Part shown: piece by piece, positions 48,103-62,184 of the stretch
How positions within the stretch are numbered: the stretch's first letter is position 1
Layout: each line of letters opens with the position of its first letter
NCBI GenBank assembly: GCA_963742715.1
Contig: CAVUMR010000002.1
Coordinates: 1,736,001-1,800,000, forward strand
From: CAVUMR01 sp963742715
GTDB lineage: Bacteria > Actinomycetota > Actinomycetes > Mycobacteriales > Micromonosporaceae
DNA length: 64,000 nt
Direction of reading: 5' to 3'
Notes under the pieces: model-generated
Told to the model about the DNA's origin: nothing
What the model saw: only the letters and a program-made list of their open reading frames with translations
Database searches by the model: none
Translations under genes and position numbers: made by a program

Positions 48103-50924
48103 TCCCGGGTCGTCTCCGGACGGGCCGGTTCGGACCACTGACCGACCTCGGTGCCCGACTCCCCCGCGTCACCGGGGGTCGAGCCATCGTCCGGATAGAG
48201 ATCCTCCGGGTCGAGCAGCTCGGTACCCATCGGCTCGGCCTCCACTGGCTCGGGGCCCGCCAGCCCGGGATCCGCCAGCCCGGGATCCGCCGACTCGGGA
48301 TCCGCCAGCCCGGGATCCGCCAACTCGGTACCGGACCGCGGCTCCGACCACCTGCGGTTGTCCTGGTGATCTCCGCCGTCAACGTCGACCGCGGCATCCT
48401 GGGTGAGCGTGTCCGCCGGATCCGCCAGTTCGGTGGCCGATGCTTCAGTGCCCGACGCGTCGGTGGCCGACACGACAAGGCCGCCGTCGTCATCGTGGTC
48501 ATCGCTGTGACGGTGCGACGCGGACAGGTCGGGGCTGTCGTTCTCGCCGCCGTCATCCTCGGCCGTATCGTCCTCGTCCTGGTCGTCCTCGTCCTCGGAG
48601 CTGGCGTCCTGGGGACCGGCGTCCTCGGGGCTGACGTCCTCGGCCGTGTCGTCGTCCTCGTAGGCGCTGTCGTCCTCGTCGATCACGACGCCCTCGAGGT
48701 CCAACAGTCGTTCGGCAGCATCCGTTTCGCCGGCGTCGTCGGCCTCCGCGACCCGCGCGAACCACTCCCGCGCCTGCTCGGGCCGCCCTTCCGCCAGCAG
48801 GGCATCGGCGTAGGCGTACCGCAGCCGGTTCACCCACGGCTCCTGTACGTCGGAGGTCAACTCGGGCACCTGCAGCATCGCGACCGCGGCCGCACCACTG
48901 CCGAGGTCCCGGCGCGCTCCCGCGGCGACGATCAGCAGCTCGATCCACTCGGCGGTGGCGAACCGGTCACGTTGCGCCCGGCGGAACGCGTCGATGGCCC
49001 GCTCCGGCCGGCCGAGTGCGCGTTCGGCATCCGCGATCAGCGCGATATGGGCCTGTCGGCCGCTCACCCGGTGGTACGTCCGGAGTTCCGCGATCGCGAG
49101 TGGCCAGTCGCCGGCCGTGTACGCGGCCAGGCCGACAGCTTCCCGGACCGCCGCGATCCGGGGCGCGAACCGCCGCGCCACCTGGGCGTGCGCGAGTGCC
49201 TCGGCTGGATCCTCGTCGAGTACGTGCGCGGTAGCGAGCAACCGGCGGGCCACCTCACTCGCGACGCCGCGCGGAAGTGCCTGCAGCTCCGCCCGTACCT
49301 CGCGATCAAGGTCCAGTGCGTCGACCTCTTCGGGTACCACTGGCGCGTCGCTCGGTACCGAATACTCCGACTGCCGCTCGGTACCGTGCCGCGCGTCGTC
49401 CCGTGCCGGCCGCTCTTCCCGTGCCGGCCGCTCTTCCCGTACCGGCCGCTCTTCCCGTGCCGGCCGCTCGGTACGCGAACCACCGCGCGCGCGATCCGAG
49501 CCGCCGGGGGAACCACCTGACGCCTGTCCCCGGCCCGGACCGCCGGTACCCGAACGGTCCTGGAACGAGCCCCGCCGGTCCTGTCCGGACCCACGCCGAT
49601 CCCGGTCGCCGCCGCCGCGGGACCAGCCCGGTCGGTTGTCACCGGAGTCACGCCGGTGCTGCGGAGCTCCGTGCCGATCCTGCCCGGCACGGTCGCGGGA
49701 CCAACCCCGCTGGTCGGTACCGGACCGGTCACCCGACGGGGGCCGCCGGTCACCCGATTCCCACCGGCGACCCGCGCCTCCGGGCTCTGTCCTTGCGGAG
49801 TCGTCACGCCGATGGGACTGCCAACGCCCGCCACTATGCTCGGTTGACCCACCGGGGCGGTCCCGCGAGTCCCACCGGGGAGTTCCGCCGCCACGCTCGT
49901 TGCCGCGCCCCTCCGCGGGGTGGCGGCCACGGTAGCCGCCTTGCCCGCCGGATCGCCCCTGACCAGCAGGTCCGTCACTACCGGGTCGGCGACCGGGGTT
50001 GTCCGACCGGCCGTAGCCGGCCGCGTTGTCACGTCGCGGGGACCTGCCTTCGTTGCGATCGTCATACCTCGGTCGGTCCGTACCACGCGAATCGCGGCCG
50101 TCCTGTCCTTGGCCCGCACGGTCATCCCGCCCGCGCCATCCGCCGCTGCCGCTGCCGCTGCGATTGCTGCTCGAATCGGGCCGCCCGCGGTCCCATCCGC
50201 CGGCCCGGTCCCGATCGGACCGTCCCGGATGGCCGCGATCGCGGTCGCCGCTCCCCCGGCCGCGGTCCGGACCGTCGCCGGGCCGGCCGACACCGCGGCT
50301 CCGGTCGCTGCTCCAGCCCTGACCAGCTCTGCCACCACGGTCACGCTCGGGCCGGTCGCGGTTCCATCCCTGGCCAGTCCGCTCACCCGGCCGACCAGCA
50401 CCGCGACTGCGGTCACCGCTCGAGCCCTGACCGGTCCGTTCCCCCGGCCGGCCGGCACCGCGACTGCGGTCACCGCTCGAGCCCTGACCGGTCCGTTCCC
50501 CCGGCCGGCCGGCGCCCCGACCGCGGTCGTTACTCCAGCCCTGACCCGGTCGGTCACCACGGTCACGCTCGGGCCGGTCGCGGTTCCATCCCTGGCCCGA
50601 GCCGCCGCCCTCACGCCGCGGACCGCCGGCGCCCTGGCCGGTTCGATCGCTGCCCCGGCTACGGTCCGGGCGGTCGCCGCCCCAGCTCTGGCCGCCGTGT
50701 CCAGCACCACGGCCGCTATCGCTACGACCCGGCGTCCAGCCGCGTTCGCCACTCCGATTCCGGTCGCCGCGTTCCCCGCCCTGGCCGGCTGCGCCCCGAG
50801 CGGTCGACCCAGCGCCGCCACCCCCGCCGGTACCGCCGTTGCGACCAGTCGGACCGTCGCGACGTGCGCCGTCCCGGTCGAACGGCCGCCGTGCCCCGGC
50901 GTTACCGGGCCGATGAGCTGTCAC
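48099..50924 (-). CDS. TPR protein with very long Arg/Gly/Asp-rich disordered N-terminus
   Basis: 941 residues from GTG at 50924; the open frame continues upstream into the 5S rRNA region without protein-like sequence. Residues 1-580 are almost pure Gly, Arg, Asp, Ser and Pro with GDRSRG, RPGERTGQG and DRPERDRG motifs, like RGG-type RNA-binding or phase-separating tracts. The conserved part (about 590-790) is helical and TPR-like: VRAELQALPRGVASEVARRL, YTAGDWPLAIAELRTYHRVS, ERAIDAFRRAQRDRF and ARYAYADALLAEGRP. The rest is an acidic tail with DEDDSAYEDDDTAED and DPGLADPESADPGLADP repeats. M. tuberculosis Rv1691 is the short counterpart. The role is unknown; a function in ribosome or RNA metabolism is only a guess. 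Confidence 0.85.
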   Translation of the reverse strand: MTAHRPGNAGARRPFDRDGARRDGPTGRNGGTGGGGGAGSTARGAAGQGGERGDRNRSGERGWTPGRSDSGRGAGHGGQSWGGDRPDRSRGSDRTGQGAGGPRREGGGSGQGWNRDRPERDRGDRPGQGWSNDRGRGAGRPGERTGQGSSGDRSRGAGRPGERTGQGSSGDRSRGAGRPGERTGQGWNRDRPERDRGGRAGQGWSSDRSRGVGRPGDGPDRGRGSGDRDRGHPGRSDRDRAGGWDRGRPDSSSNRSGSGSGGWRGRDDRAGQGQDGRDSRGTDRPRYDDRNEGRSPRRDNAAGYGRSDNPGRRPGSDGPAGQGRSGGQGGYRGRHPAEGRGNERGGGTPRWDSRDRPGGSTEHSGGRWQSHRRDDSARTEPGGAGRRWESGDRRPPSGDRSGTDQRGWSRDRAGQDRHGAPQHRRDSGDNRPGWSRGGGDRDRRGSGQDRRGSFQDRSGTGGPGRGQASGGSPGGSDRARGGSRTERPAREERPVREERPAREERPARDDARHGTERQSEYSVPSDAPVVPEEVDALDLDREVRAELQALPRGVASEVARRLLATAHVLDEDPAEALAHAQVARRFAPRIAAVREAVGLAAYTAGDWPLAIAELRTYHRVSGRQAHIALIADAERALGRPERAIDAFRRAQRDRFATAEWIELLIVAAGARRDLGSGAAAVAMLQVPELTSDVQEPWVNRLRYAYADALLAEGRPEQAREWFARVAEADDAGETDAAERLLDLEGVVIDEDDSAYEDDDTAEDVSPEDAGPQDASSEDEDDQDEDDTAEDDGGENDSPDLSASHRHSDDHDDDGGLVVSATDASGTEASATELADPADTLTQDAAVDVDGGDHQDNRRWSEPRSGTELADPGLADPESADPGLADPGLAGPEPVEAEPMGTELLDPEDLYPDDGSTPGDAGESGTEVGQWSEPARPETTRE
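50401..50514. repeat. 57-bp in-frame tandem repeat in the TPR gene
   Basis: Two adjacent 57-base units (50401-50457 and 50458-50514) differing only at the last base. On the minus strand each codes for a 19-residue unit with GERTGQGSSGDRSRG. A degenerate third unit continues past 50515. Confidence 0.92.
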
Positions 50925-50960
50925 AGGGGTACATCCTCGTCTATCAGTTGCCCGGAAATG

Positions 50961-50996
50961 CGTTGAGGGGCCACCCGGGTGGGTGGCCCCTCGACG
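50961..50996 (-). terminator. Terminator hairpin downstream of 5S rRNA
   Basis: A 16-bp stem (50961-50976 with 50981-50996, core GAGGGGCCACCC) with a 4-base loop and one G-T pair. It starts 7 bases beyond the 5S 3' end. The T-run on the minus strand is weak (ATTTC). It is also just upstream of the TPR gene start. Confidence 0.8.
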
Positions 50997-51003
50997 TTGG
51001 TTT

Positions 51004-51121
51004 GTCCGGCGGCGTCCTACTCTCCCACACCCTCCCGGGTGCAGTACCATCGGCGCTGGAGAGCTTAGCTTCCGGGTTCGGAATGTTACCGGGCGTTTCC
51101 TCTCCGCTATGGCCGCCGTAA
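51004..51121 (-). rRNA. rrf: 5S ribosomal RNA
   Basis: About 118 bases. The minus strand reads GGCGGCCATAGCGGAGAGG near the 5' end and CCGAACCCGGAAGCTAAGC in the middle, then AGTAGGACGCCGCCGGAC at the 3' end; all are standard actinobacterial 5S sequence and the ends pair. About 100 bases downstream of 23S. Exact ends are estimates. Confidence 0.95.
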
Positions 51122-51221
51122 CTCTGTCAGAACACAACACCGGCCTGGCTCCCACAGGTTGTTGTGGGGGGTTGGGTGTTCGTGTCCTGGGATGCGCATA
51201 GTGGGTGCGTAGCAATTTTGT

Positions 51222-56286
<5,065 letters not shown>

Positions 56287-56430
56287 ACCTAAAACCACAC
56301 CCGGCCGAAACCAGACGCGGAAGATAATCAACAGAAAACAAACCTGGCCAAACAAAATGGCAAACCCGCCACCAAACCAAAAGATTCAGCAGCGAGCCAA
56401 AATAATATGCTCGACAAAGCCAAAGCACCC

Positions 56431-56450
56431 TGTTGAGTTCTCAAGGAACA
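56431..56450 (-). promoter_or_regulatory. rrn leader antitermination/processing motif
   Basis: The minus strand reads TTCCTTGAGAACTCAACA, the conserved actinomycete rrn leader element found 100-200 bases upstream of 16S and thought to act in processing or antitermination. Confidence 0.8.
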
Positions 56451-56501
56451 AGCACACCCACACCAACCCCGCTAAGGGTTAGCAGTTGGAGTGACTGCTC
56501 T

Positions 56502-56530
56502 AGTTTATCCACTTTGACCGCTGGCACCAA
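56502..56530 (-). promoter_or_regulatory. Probable rrn promoter
   Basis: On the minus strand TTGGTG (56530-56525) and TAAACT (56507-56502) are separated by 17 bases, about 55 bases upstream of the leader motif. The match to the housekeeping sigma consensus is moderate; other promoters may lie further upstream. Confidence 0.5.
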
Positions 56531-56953
56531 ATTGAGCCGGTGCCTATTGCCTTGTGGATTCCCGGTACACGCCAAAAGCCCTTAGCTTTTGTCTTTCCCG
56601 GGGATTCGCAGGCCGTCCGTCGGGCCCGCCTACGCGGTCCCGGGCACGTCCGGTGCCCTGCGAGAGTTCATGCTACCCGCTCGGTTGCGCCGCTCCAAAT
56701 CGGGTCTCCCCGGTCCGGAGATCGCGCCGCCCGGCAGCTCGTCCGCCTAAGCGATCAAGCCACCGACCTGGCCGGTGCCGCTCCGTGTCCGGCGCGGCCC
56801 CCGTCCGGCGGGCAGGGAGAAAGTTACGTCGTGATCGCGTGATCGTCAAATCGGCACTCGCAACCCACCGTACGGAGTCGCCACGCTACCGAGCGGCGCA
56901 GCGGTCGGTAGCCATTGGTGCCGCAACGCAGAAGATCGCGAGTCGGGAGGGGC
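56531..56953. other. Spacer between tyrS and rrn operon
   Basis: About 420 bases without a convincing gene. It must contain the upstream promoter region of the rrn operon. A weak hairpin near 56570-56600 (AAAGCCCTTAGCTTTTG) could terminate tyrS transcription. Confidence 0.5.
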
Positions 56954-58219
56954 TCACGGCTGGTACTCGACTCCGGCGATCGTGCGCTTTCCACGACGCA
57001 GTACCAGCCACCGGCCGTGCAGCAGCCGGTCATCCGGTACCGGCTCGTCCGGTTCGGCCATCCGCTCGTTGTTCACGTACGCGCCGCCCTCGGCAACCGC
57101 ACGTCGGGCCTCGGACAGGCTTTTGGTCAGCCCGGCCTGCTGGAGCAATACGGCAACCGACGGCAATTGTCCTCGTACCGTGACACAACCCGCCTCGGTC
57201 AACGCGGCGCGCAAGGTGCGTTCGTCCAAAGCGCCGAGATCACCGCGGCCGAACAACGCCTGACTGGCTTCGACAACCTGCCGGGTCTCCTGCTCGCCAT
57301 GTACCAGCGTGGTCATTTCCTGGGCGAGCCGGCGCTGCGCGGCCCGGGCGGCCGGGCGCTCGGCGGTCTCCTTCTCCAACGCCTCGATCTCGTCCCGATC
57401 GAGGAAGGTGAAGGTCTTCAGCCACGCGGTGGCATCCCGGTCGTCGGCGTTGATCCAGTACTGGAACCAGGTGTACGGACTGGTCATTTCCGGATCCAGC
57501 CACATACCGCCGCCGCCGGTCGACTTGCCGAACTTCTCGCCGGTCGCGGTGGTGATCAATGGCGCGGTCAGCGCGTGCACCCGTTCGCCGGTCACCCGGC
57601 GGATCAGGTCGAGGCCGGCCACCAGGTTGCCCCATTGGTCGTTGCCGCCGACCTGCAGCCGGCAGTCGTGTCGGCGATGCAGCTCCAGGTAGTCATTGGC
57701 CTGGATGAGCATGTAGCTGAACTCGGTGTACGAGATGCCGCCGGCCAGCCGACTGGCCACCGACTCCTTGGCCAGCATCTGGTTGATCGGGAAGTGCTTG
57801 CCGACGTCCCGCAGGAACTCGATGGCCGACATCGGGCCGGTCCAGTCCAGGTTGTTGACCAGCCGGGCCGGGTGCGGACCGGAGAAGTCGACGAACTTCT
57901 GCAGCTGCGGGCGCATCTGCTCCACGTACCCGGCAACCGTCTCCGGCGTGTTCAGCACCCGCTCGGTGGACCGGCCGCTCGGGTCGCCGATCAGCCCGGT
58001 CGCCCCGCCGGCCAGCACGATCGGTCGATGTCCGGCCTGCTGGAACCGGCGCAGCACCATCATGGGTACCAGGTGACCCATGTGCAGGCTCGGGCCGCTC
58101 GCGTCGAAACCCCCGTAGACCGTGACCGGCCCCTTGGCCAGTTCCTCGCGCAGCGCGCCGAGGTCGGTCGACTGGCTGATGAGCCCACGCCATTGCAGAT
58201 CGTCAAGGATGTCGGTCAC
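56954..58219 (-). CDS. tyrS: Tyrosyl-tRNA synthetase
   Basis: 421 residues from GTG at 58219 (VTDILDDLQWRGLI). Class I features are clear: HIGH variant in SLHMGHLVPMM, tyrosine pocket YGGFDASGPS, QVGGNDQWGNL and the KMSKS-type KFGKSTGGGGMWLD. The C-terminal S4 domain has PSVAVLLQQAGLTKSLSEAR. It charges tRNA-Tyr. The position between the arginine cluster and the TPR/HAD/tlyA block matches Rv1689, except that an rrn operon is inserted here. Intact, full length. Confidence 0.97.
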   Translation of the reverse strand: MTDILDDLQWRGLISQSTDLGALREELAKGPVTVYGGFDASGPSLHMGHLVPMMVLRRFQQAGHRPIVLAGGATGLIGDPSGRSTERVLNTPETVAGYVEQMRPQLQKFVDFSGPHPARLVNNLDWTGPMSAIEFLRDVGKHFPINQMLAKESVASRLAGGISYTEFSYMLIQANDYLELHRRHDCRLQVGGNDQWGNLVAGLDLIRRVTGERVHALTAPLITTATGEKFGKSTGGGGMWLDPEMTSPYTWFQYWINADDRDATAWLKTFTFLDRDEIEALEKETAERPAARAAQRRLAQEMTTLVHGEQETRQVVEASQALFGRGDLGALDERTLRAALTEAGCVTVRGQLPSVAVLLQQAGLTKSLSEARRAVAEGGAYVNNERMAEPDEPVPDDRLLHGRWLVLRRGKRTIAGVEYQP

Positions 58220-58261
58220 GCCGCCGATTGTCGCGCACCGGCGCACGCGGCTGTCACCGGA

Positions 58262-58885
58262 TTACCTCCCGGTGCGCCGCCGCGGGGTATGCGCACGGTA
58301 CGGACTCACCGTGGGTTCGCCGTCCAGCCAGAACCGCCAGGGCGTGGTCGCTCCCCCGGCGACGCCCACCCGCGGTCCGCACCGCACCAGATCGGAACCC
58401 GCGGGGGTACCGGGGAGCAGCCGGATCGGGCCGGAGCCGTCGAGCAACGGGGTACCGTCCGCCGACTTGTCCACGCCGAGCGCCATGGTCAGTCGCGCCG
58501 GTCCCCGGGCGAGGTCGCGGTCGGACACGCCGACCCGCCTGTGTCGCGCGATGTCGAGGCCGTCGACGACCGCGCCGGCGCGCAGCAGTACCGCGCTCGC
58601 GGTGCCGGTCGGGCCGCACACCACGTTCAGGCACCAGTGCATGCCGTAGGTGAAGTACACGTAGGCGTACCCGGACGGGCCGAACATGACCGCGTTGCGG
58701 CCGGTACGACCCCGGTGCGCGTGCGAGGCCGGATCCTCGCCGAGCCCGGCGTACGCCTCGACCTCGGTCAGCCGTACGGTCACGCCGCCACTGGCGACCA
58801 GGCGTCCGAGCAGTCCGGCCGCGGCCACGTCCACCGGCCCGGCGAGCAGCTCGGCGAGGTCCGCCGCGGTACCTGCGCCGGTCAG
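58262..58885 (-). CDS. 3-methyladenine DNA glycosylase (AAG/MPG family)
   Basis: About 207 residues. The family core is plain: VTVRLTEVEAYAGLGEDPAS with the catalytic Glu, AHRGRTGRNAVMFGPSGYAY, VYFTYGMHWCLNVVCG, ASAVLLRAGAVVDGL and LARGPARLTMALGVD. It removes alkylated purines from DNA. The start is uncertain: a CTG at 58885 overlaps the argH stop (CTGA) and fits the family's N-terminus; the first GTG (58834) also gives a plausible start. It lies between argH and tyrS (as Rv1688 does) and should be co-transcribed with argH. Confidence 0.9.
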   Translation of the reverse strand: MTGAGTAADLAELLAGPVDVAAAGLLGRLVASGGVTVRLTEVEAYAGLGEDPASHAHRGRTGRNAVMFGPSGYAYVYFTYGMHWCLNVVCGPTGTASAVLLRAGAVVDGLDIARHRRVGVSDRDLARGPARLTMALGVDKSADGTPLLDGSGPIRLLPGTPAGSDLVRCGPRVGVAGGATTPWRFWLDGEPTVSPYRAHTPRRRTGR

Positions 58886-60405
58886 GCCGGGATCACGCGC
58901 TCGGTCGCCCACTCGCGCCACCGGTCGATGTGTTCGGTCACCAGCGCCAGCTGGTCGGCCACCGGATCCGGACCGGTCGAGCCGGCACCGGTACGCGCGT
59001 ACAGCGCGCCGCGTACCGAGAGCACGTCGCGTACCTCGTCGGACAGGTGCGGGCTGACCGTGGCCAGGTCGGCGGTACTGACCTCGTCGAGCTGGCAGTC
59101 CCGGGCCAGGCACAGCGCGACCAGCCGGCCGGTGATCTCGTGCGCCTCCCGGAACGGCACGCCGCGGCGGACCAGCCATTCGGCCACCTCGGTCGCCAGG
59201 GTGTACCCGCGCGGTGCGGCCCGGGCCAACTCGTCCACCCGTACCGTCATCGTGGAGATCATCCCGGCGGCGGCCGGGAGCACGACCTCGAGCGTGTCAA
59301 CCGCGTCGAACGCCGGCTCCTTGTCCTCCTGCAGGTCCCGGTCGTACGCCAGGGGAAGGCCCTTGAGCATGGTCAGTACCGCGGTCAGGTCACCGATCAG
59401 GCGGCCGGACTTGCCCCGGGCCAGCTCGGCGACGTCCGGGTTCTTCTTCTGCGGCATGATCGACGATCCGGTGGCGAACGCGTCGTCCAGCTCGATCCAG
59501 CCGAACTCCTGGCTGGTCCACAGCACTATCTCCTCGCCCAGCCGGGACAGGTGTACGCCGATCATGGCGGCGACGAACAGGAACTCGGCCACGAAGTCGC
59601 GGTCGGCGACCGCGTCGATGGAGTTCTCCGCCGGTGCGCGGAAACCGAGCTCGGCGGCGACCATGGCCGGATCCAGCGGCAGCGACGAGCCGGCCAGCGC
59701 CCCGGAGCCGAGCGGACAGATCGCGGCCCGGCGGTCCCAGTCGGCCAGCCGGTCCAGGTCCCGGCCGAACGCCTGTACGTGCGCGAGCAGGTGGTGCCCG
59801 AACGACACCGGCTGGGCGTGCTGCAGGTGCGTCATGCCGGGCGCGGGCGTGTCCACGTGCCGGCCGGCCTGCTCGGTCAGCGCGTCGACCAGTTCGACCA
59901 GCCGGCCGGCCACCCGGCGGGCGTGATCGCGCAGGTACAGCCGCAGGTCGGTGGCGACCTGGTCGTTGCGGGACCGGCCGGCGCGCAGCTTGCCGCCGAG
60001 CGTGCCGAGCCGCTCCAGCAGGCCGCGTTCGAGCGCGGTGTGGACGTCCTCGTCCTCGATGGTCGGCCGGAACTGGCCGGTCGCGCAGGCCGACTCGAGG
60101 TCGTCGAGCGCGGCCAGCATCCGGCCCAGCTCGTCCGCGTCGAGCAGCCCGGCCCGGGCCAGCACCCGCGCGTGCGCCCGGGAGGCGGCCAGATCGTACT
60201 GAGCCAACCGCCAGTCGAAATGTACGGACAGGCTCAGCCGGGCGAGCGCCTCGGCCGGGCTGCCGGCGAAACGGGCACCCCACAGCCGGGTCGGGCCGTC
60301 CGGCCGCGCGCCGTCCGACCCGTCCTGGGAGTCCGGTTCGTCGGTATCGCGCTCGTCGGTGGTCGGCTCGTCGGTCACCAGGTCATTGTGCCCGTCGGCG
60401 GTCAC
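58882..60405 (-). CDS. argH: Argininosuccinate lyase with N-terminal extension
   Basis: 507 residues from GTG at 60405, which overlaps the argG stop (GTGA); GTG at 60378 would give 498. The enzyme core starts at about residue 41 (LWGARFAGSPAEALARLSLS). Signatures are AGRSRNDQVATDLRLYLRD, THLQHAQPVSFGHHLLAH and GSSIMPQKKNPDVAELARG with the catalytic Ser. It splits argininosuccinate to arginine and fumarate, the last step of arginine synthesis. The first 40 residues are acidic and disordered (DEPTTDERDTDEPDSQDG), unlike the usual 470-residue family. Confidence 0.96.
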   Translation of the reverse strand: MTADGHNDLVTDEPTTDERDTDEPDSQDGSDGARPDGPTRLWGARFAGSPAEALARLSLSVHFDWRLAQYDLAASRAHARVLARAGLLDADELGRMLAALDDLESACATGQFRPTIEDEDVHTALERGLLERLGTLGGKLRAGRSRNDQVATDLRLYLRDHARRVAGRLVELVDALTEQAGRHVDTPAPGMTHLQHAQPVSFGHHLLAHVQAFGRDLDRLADWDRRAAICPLGSGALAGSSLPLDPAMVAAELGFRAPAENSIDAVADRDFVAEFLFVAAMIGVHLSRLGEEIVLWTSQEFGWIELDDAFATGSSIMPQKKNPDVAELARGKSGRLIGDLTAVLTMLKGLPLAYDRDLQEDKEPAFDAVDTLEVVLPAAAGMISTMTVRVDELARAAPRGYTLATEVAEWLVRRGVPFREAHEITGRLVALCLARDCQLDEVSTADLATVSPHLSDEVRDVLSVRGALYARTGAGSTGPDPVADQLALVTEHIDRWREWATERVIPA

Positions 60406-61613
60406 GGCATCGATGCCGCGGTACGCGCGTCGCGCTGCGCGGCGAGTCTGCTCGGCAGCCCCCACAACTGGACGAAGCCCTTGGCCAGCGACTGGTCGAA
60501 CGCGTCGCCGGAGTCGTACGTGGCCAGGTGGTAGTCGTACAGGGAGGCTTCCGAGCGCCGGCCCACCGGTACCGCCCGACCGCCGTGCAGCACGAGTCGC
60601 ACGTCGCCGGAGACGTACCGCTGGGTGTCGTCGACAAAGACGTCCAGCGCGTGCTTCAGCGGCGAGAACCACAGGCCGTCGTACACGAGCTCGGCCCACC
60701 GCTGGTCGACCCCGCGCTTGAACCGGGCCAGGTCCCGCTCGACCGTCACGCTCTCCAGCTCCTGATGGGCGGTGATCAGCGTGATCGCACCGGGGGCCTC
60801 GTACACCTCCCGGCTCTTGATTCCGACCAACCGGTCCTCGACCATGTCCAGCCGTCCGACGCCGTGGGCCCCGGCGCGCGCGTTCAGCTCGGTGACCGCC
60901 TGGTACGGGCTGACCGCCCGCCCGTCGATCGCCACCGGTACGCCCGCGACGAACGTGATCGTCACCTCGTCCGGCTCGCGCGGCGCGGCCGGATCGGCGG
61001 TGTAGCTGTACAGCTCCTCGGTCGGCGCGTTCCAGATGTCCTCGAGGAAACCGGTCTCGATCGCCCGACCCCACAGGTTCTGGTCGATCGAGTACGGCGA
61101 GGACTTGGTCACGTCGATCGGCAGCCCCTTCTCCTCGGCGAAGGCGATCGCCTTGTCCCGGGTCCAGGCGAAGTCCCGGGCCGGCGCGACCACCCGCAGG
61201 TCCGGCGCGAGTGCGCCGAGCCCGGCCTCGAACCGGACCTGGTCGTTGCCCTTGCCGGTGCAGCCGTGCGAGACGATCGTGCCGCCGTGCTTGCGGGCGG
61301 CCGCCACCAGATGCTTGACGATCAGCGGCCGGCTCAGCGCGGAGAGCAGCGGATAACGGTCCATGTACAGCGCGTTGGCGCGCATCGCGGGGACGCAGAA
61401 GTCGGCCGCGAACTCGTCCCGGGCGTCCACCACCTCGGACTCCACCGCACCGCAGCCGAGCGCGCGCTGGCGGATGACCTCGAGATCCTCGCCGCCCTGC
61501 CCCAGGTCGACGGCGACCGCGATCACCTCGGCGCCGGTGCGGTCGGCCAGGTACGGGATGGCCACCGAGGTATCGAGGCCGCCGGAATATGCGAGTACGA
61601 CTCTGTCGGTCAC
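60402..61613 (-). CDS. argG: Argininosuccinate synthase
   Basis: 403 residues from GTG at 61613 with GGGAG upstream; the longer open frame is not protein-like. The ATP-pyrophosphatase loop is VVLAYSGGLDTSVAIPYL (residues 5-22). HGCTGKGNDQVRFE and KSSPYSIDQNLWGRAIE are typical. It joins citrulline and aspartate with ATP. It lies 64 bases downstream of argR, with its own likely promoter/ARG-box region in that gap, and is coupled to argH. Confidence 0.97.
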   Translation of the reverse strand: MTDRVVLAYSGGLDTSVAIPYLADRTGAEVIAVAVDLGQGGEDLEVIRQRALGCGAVESEVVDARDEFAADFCVPAMRANALYMDRYPLLSALSRPLIVKHLVAAARKHGGTIVSHGCTGKGNDQVRFEAGLGALAPDLRVVAPARDFAWTRDKAIAFAEEKGLPIDVTKSSPYSIDQNLWGRAIETGFLEDIWNAPTEELYSYTADPAAPREPDEVTITFVAGVPVAIDGRAVSPYQAVTELNARAGAHGVGRLDMVEDRLVGIKSREVYEAPGAITLITAHQELESVTVERDLARFKRGVDQRWAELVYDGLWFSPLKHALDVFVDDTQRYVSGDVRLVLHGGRAVPVGRRSEASLYDYHLATYDSGDAFDQSLAKGFVQLWGLPSRLAAQRDARTAASMP

Positions 61614-61677
61614 TTCGTCTCCCTCGTTGCGAGTGGTAGGCCGGCGCCGCGCGGGGCGGCGCCGGCGGGCGCCTCGG

Positions 61678-62184
61678 TCAGCCGACGTCCTCGTCCGACC
61701 AGCCGCGGAGTCGGGCCGCCAGTGCCGCGCCGCCGACGTTCTCCCGCGCCACGACCAGCACGGTGTCGTCGCCGGCGATGGTGCCGAGCACATCGTCGAG
61801 CCCGGACCGGTCCAGCGCGCTGGCCAGGAACTGCGCGGCACCCGGCGGGGTACGCAGGACGACCAGGCTGCCGCTGTGGTCGGCGCCGGTGAGCAGCTCC
61901 CGGAGCAGCCGCTGCAGCCGCGCCGGCGGTTGCTCGGCCGGCCGCAACGGCGGGCTGCCGTCCTCCGGGATCAGGTACGCGGCCGGGCCGGTACCACCGC
62001 GCACCTTCACCGCGCCCAGCTCCTCCAGGTCGCGGGACAGGGTGGCCTGGGTCACCGCGATACCGTCCGCGGCGAGCAGGTCCACCAGCTCGGTCTGGGA
62101 CCGCACCGGCCGGCTGCGGATCAGCTGCCCGATCCGCGCCTGCCGGGCGACCTTGCCGAGCTGGCGACCGATCAACTCGGTCAT
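61678..62184 (-). CDS. argR: Arginine repressor
   Basis: 168 residues. The winged-helix N-terminus has RPVRSQTELVDLLAADGIAV then TQATLSRDLEELGAVKV; the C-terminal hexamerisation and arginine-binding domain has GSLVVLRTPPGAAQFLASAL and AGDDTVLVVAR. It binds arginine and ARG boxes to repress the arginine pathway; the targets here should include argG and the start of the argC-D-F run beyond the right edge. Its start overlaps the argF stop (ATGA). Confidence 0.95.
   Translation of the reverse strand: MTELIGRQLGKVARQARIGQLIRSRPVRSQTELVDLLAADGIAVTQATLSRDLEELGAVKVRGGTGPAAYLIPEDGSPPLRPAEQPPARLQRLLRELLTGADHSGSLVVLRTPPGAAQFLASALDRSGLDDVLGTIAGDDTVLVVARENVGGAALAARLRGWSDEDVG

Noticed and set aside
49277..51121. 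614-residue plus-strand ORF
   Set aside because: Antisense of the TPR gene's low-complexity region and of 5S rRNA.
56915..59926. 1003-residue plus-strand ORF
   Set aside because: Antisense of tyrS, the glycosylase and argH.
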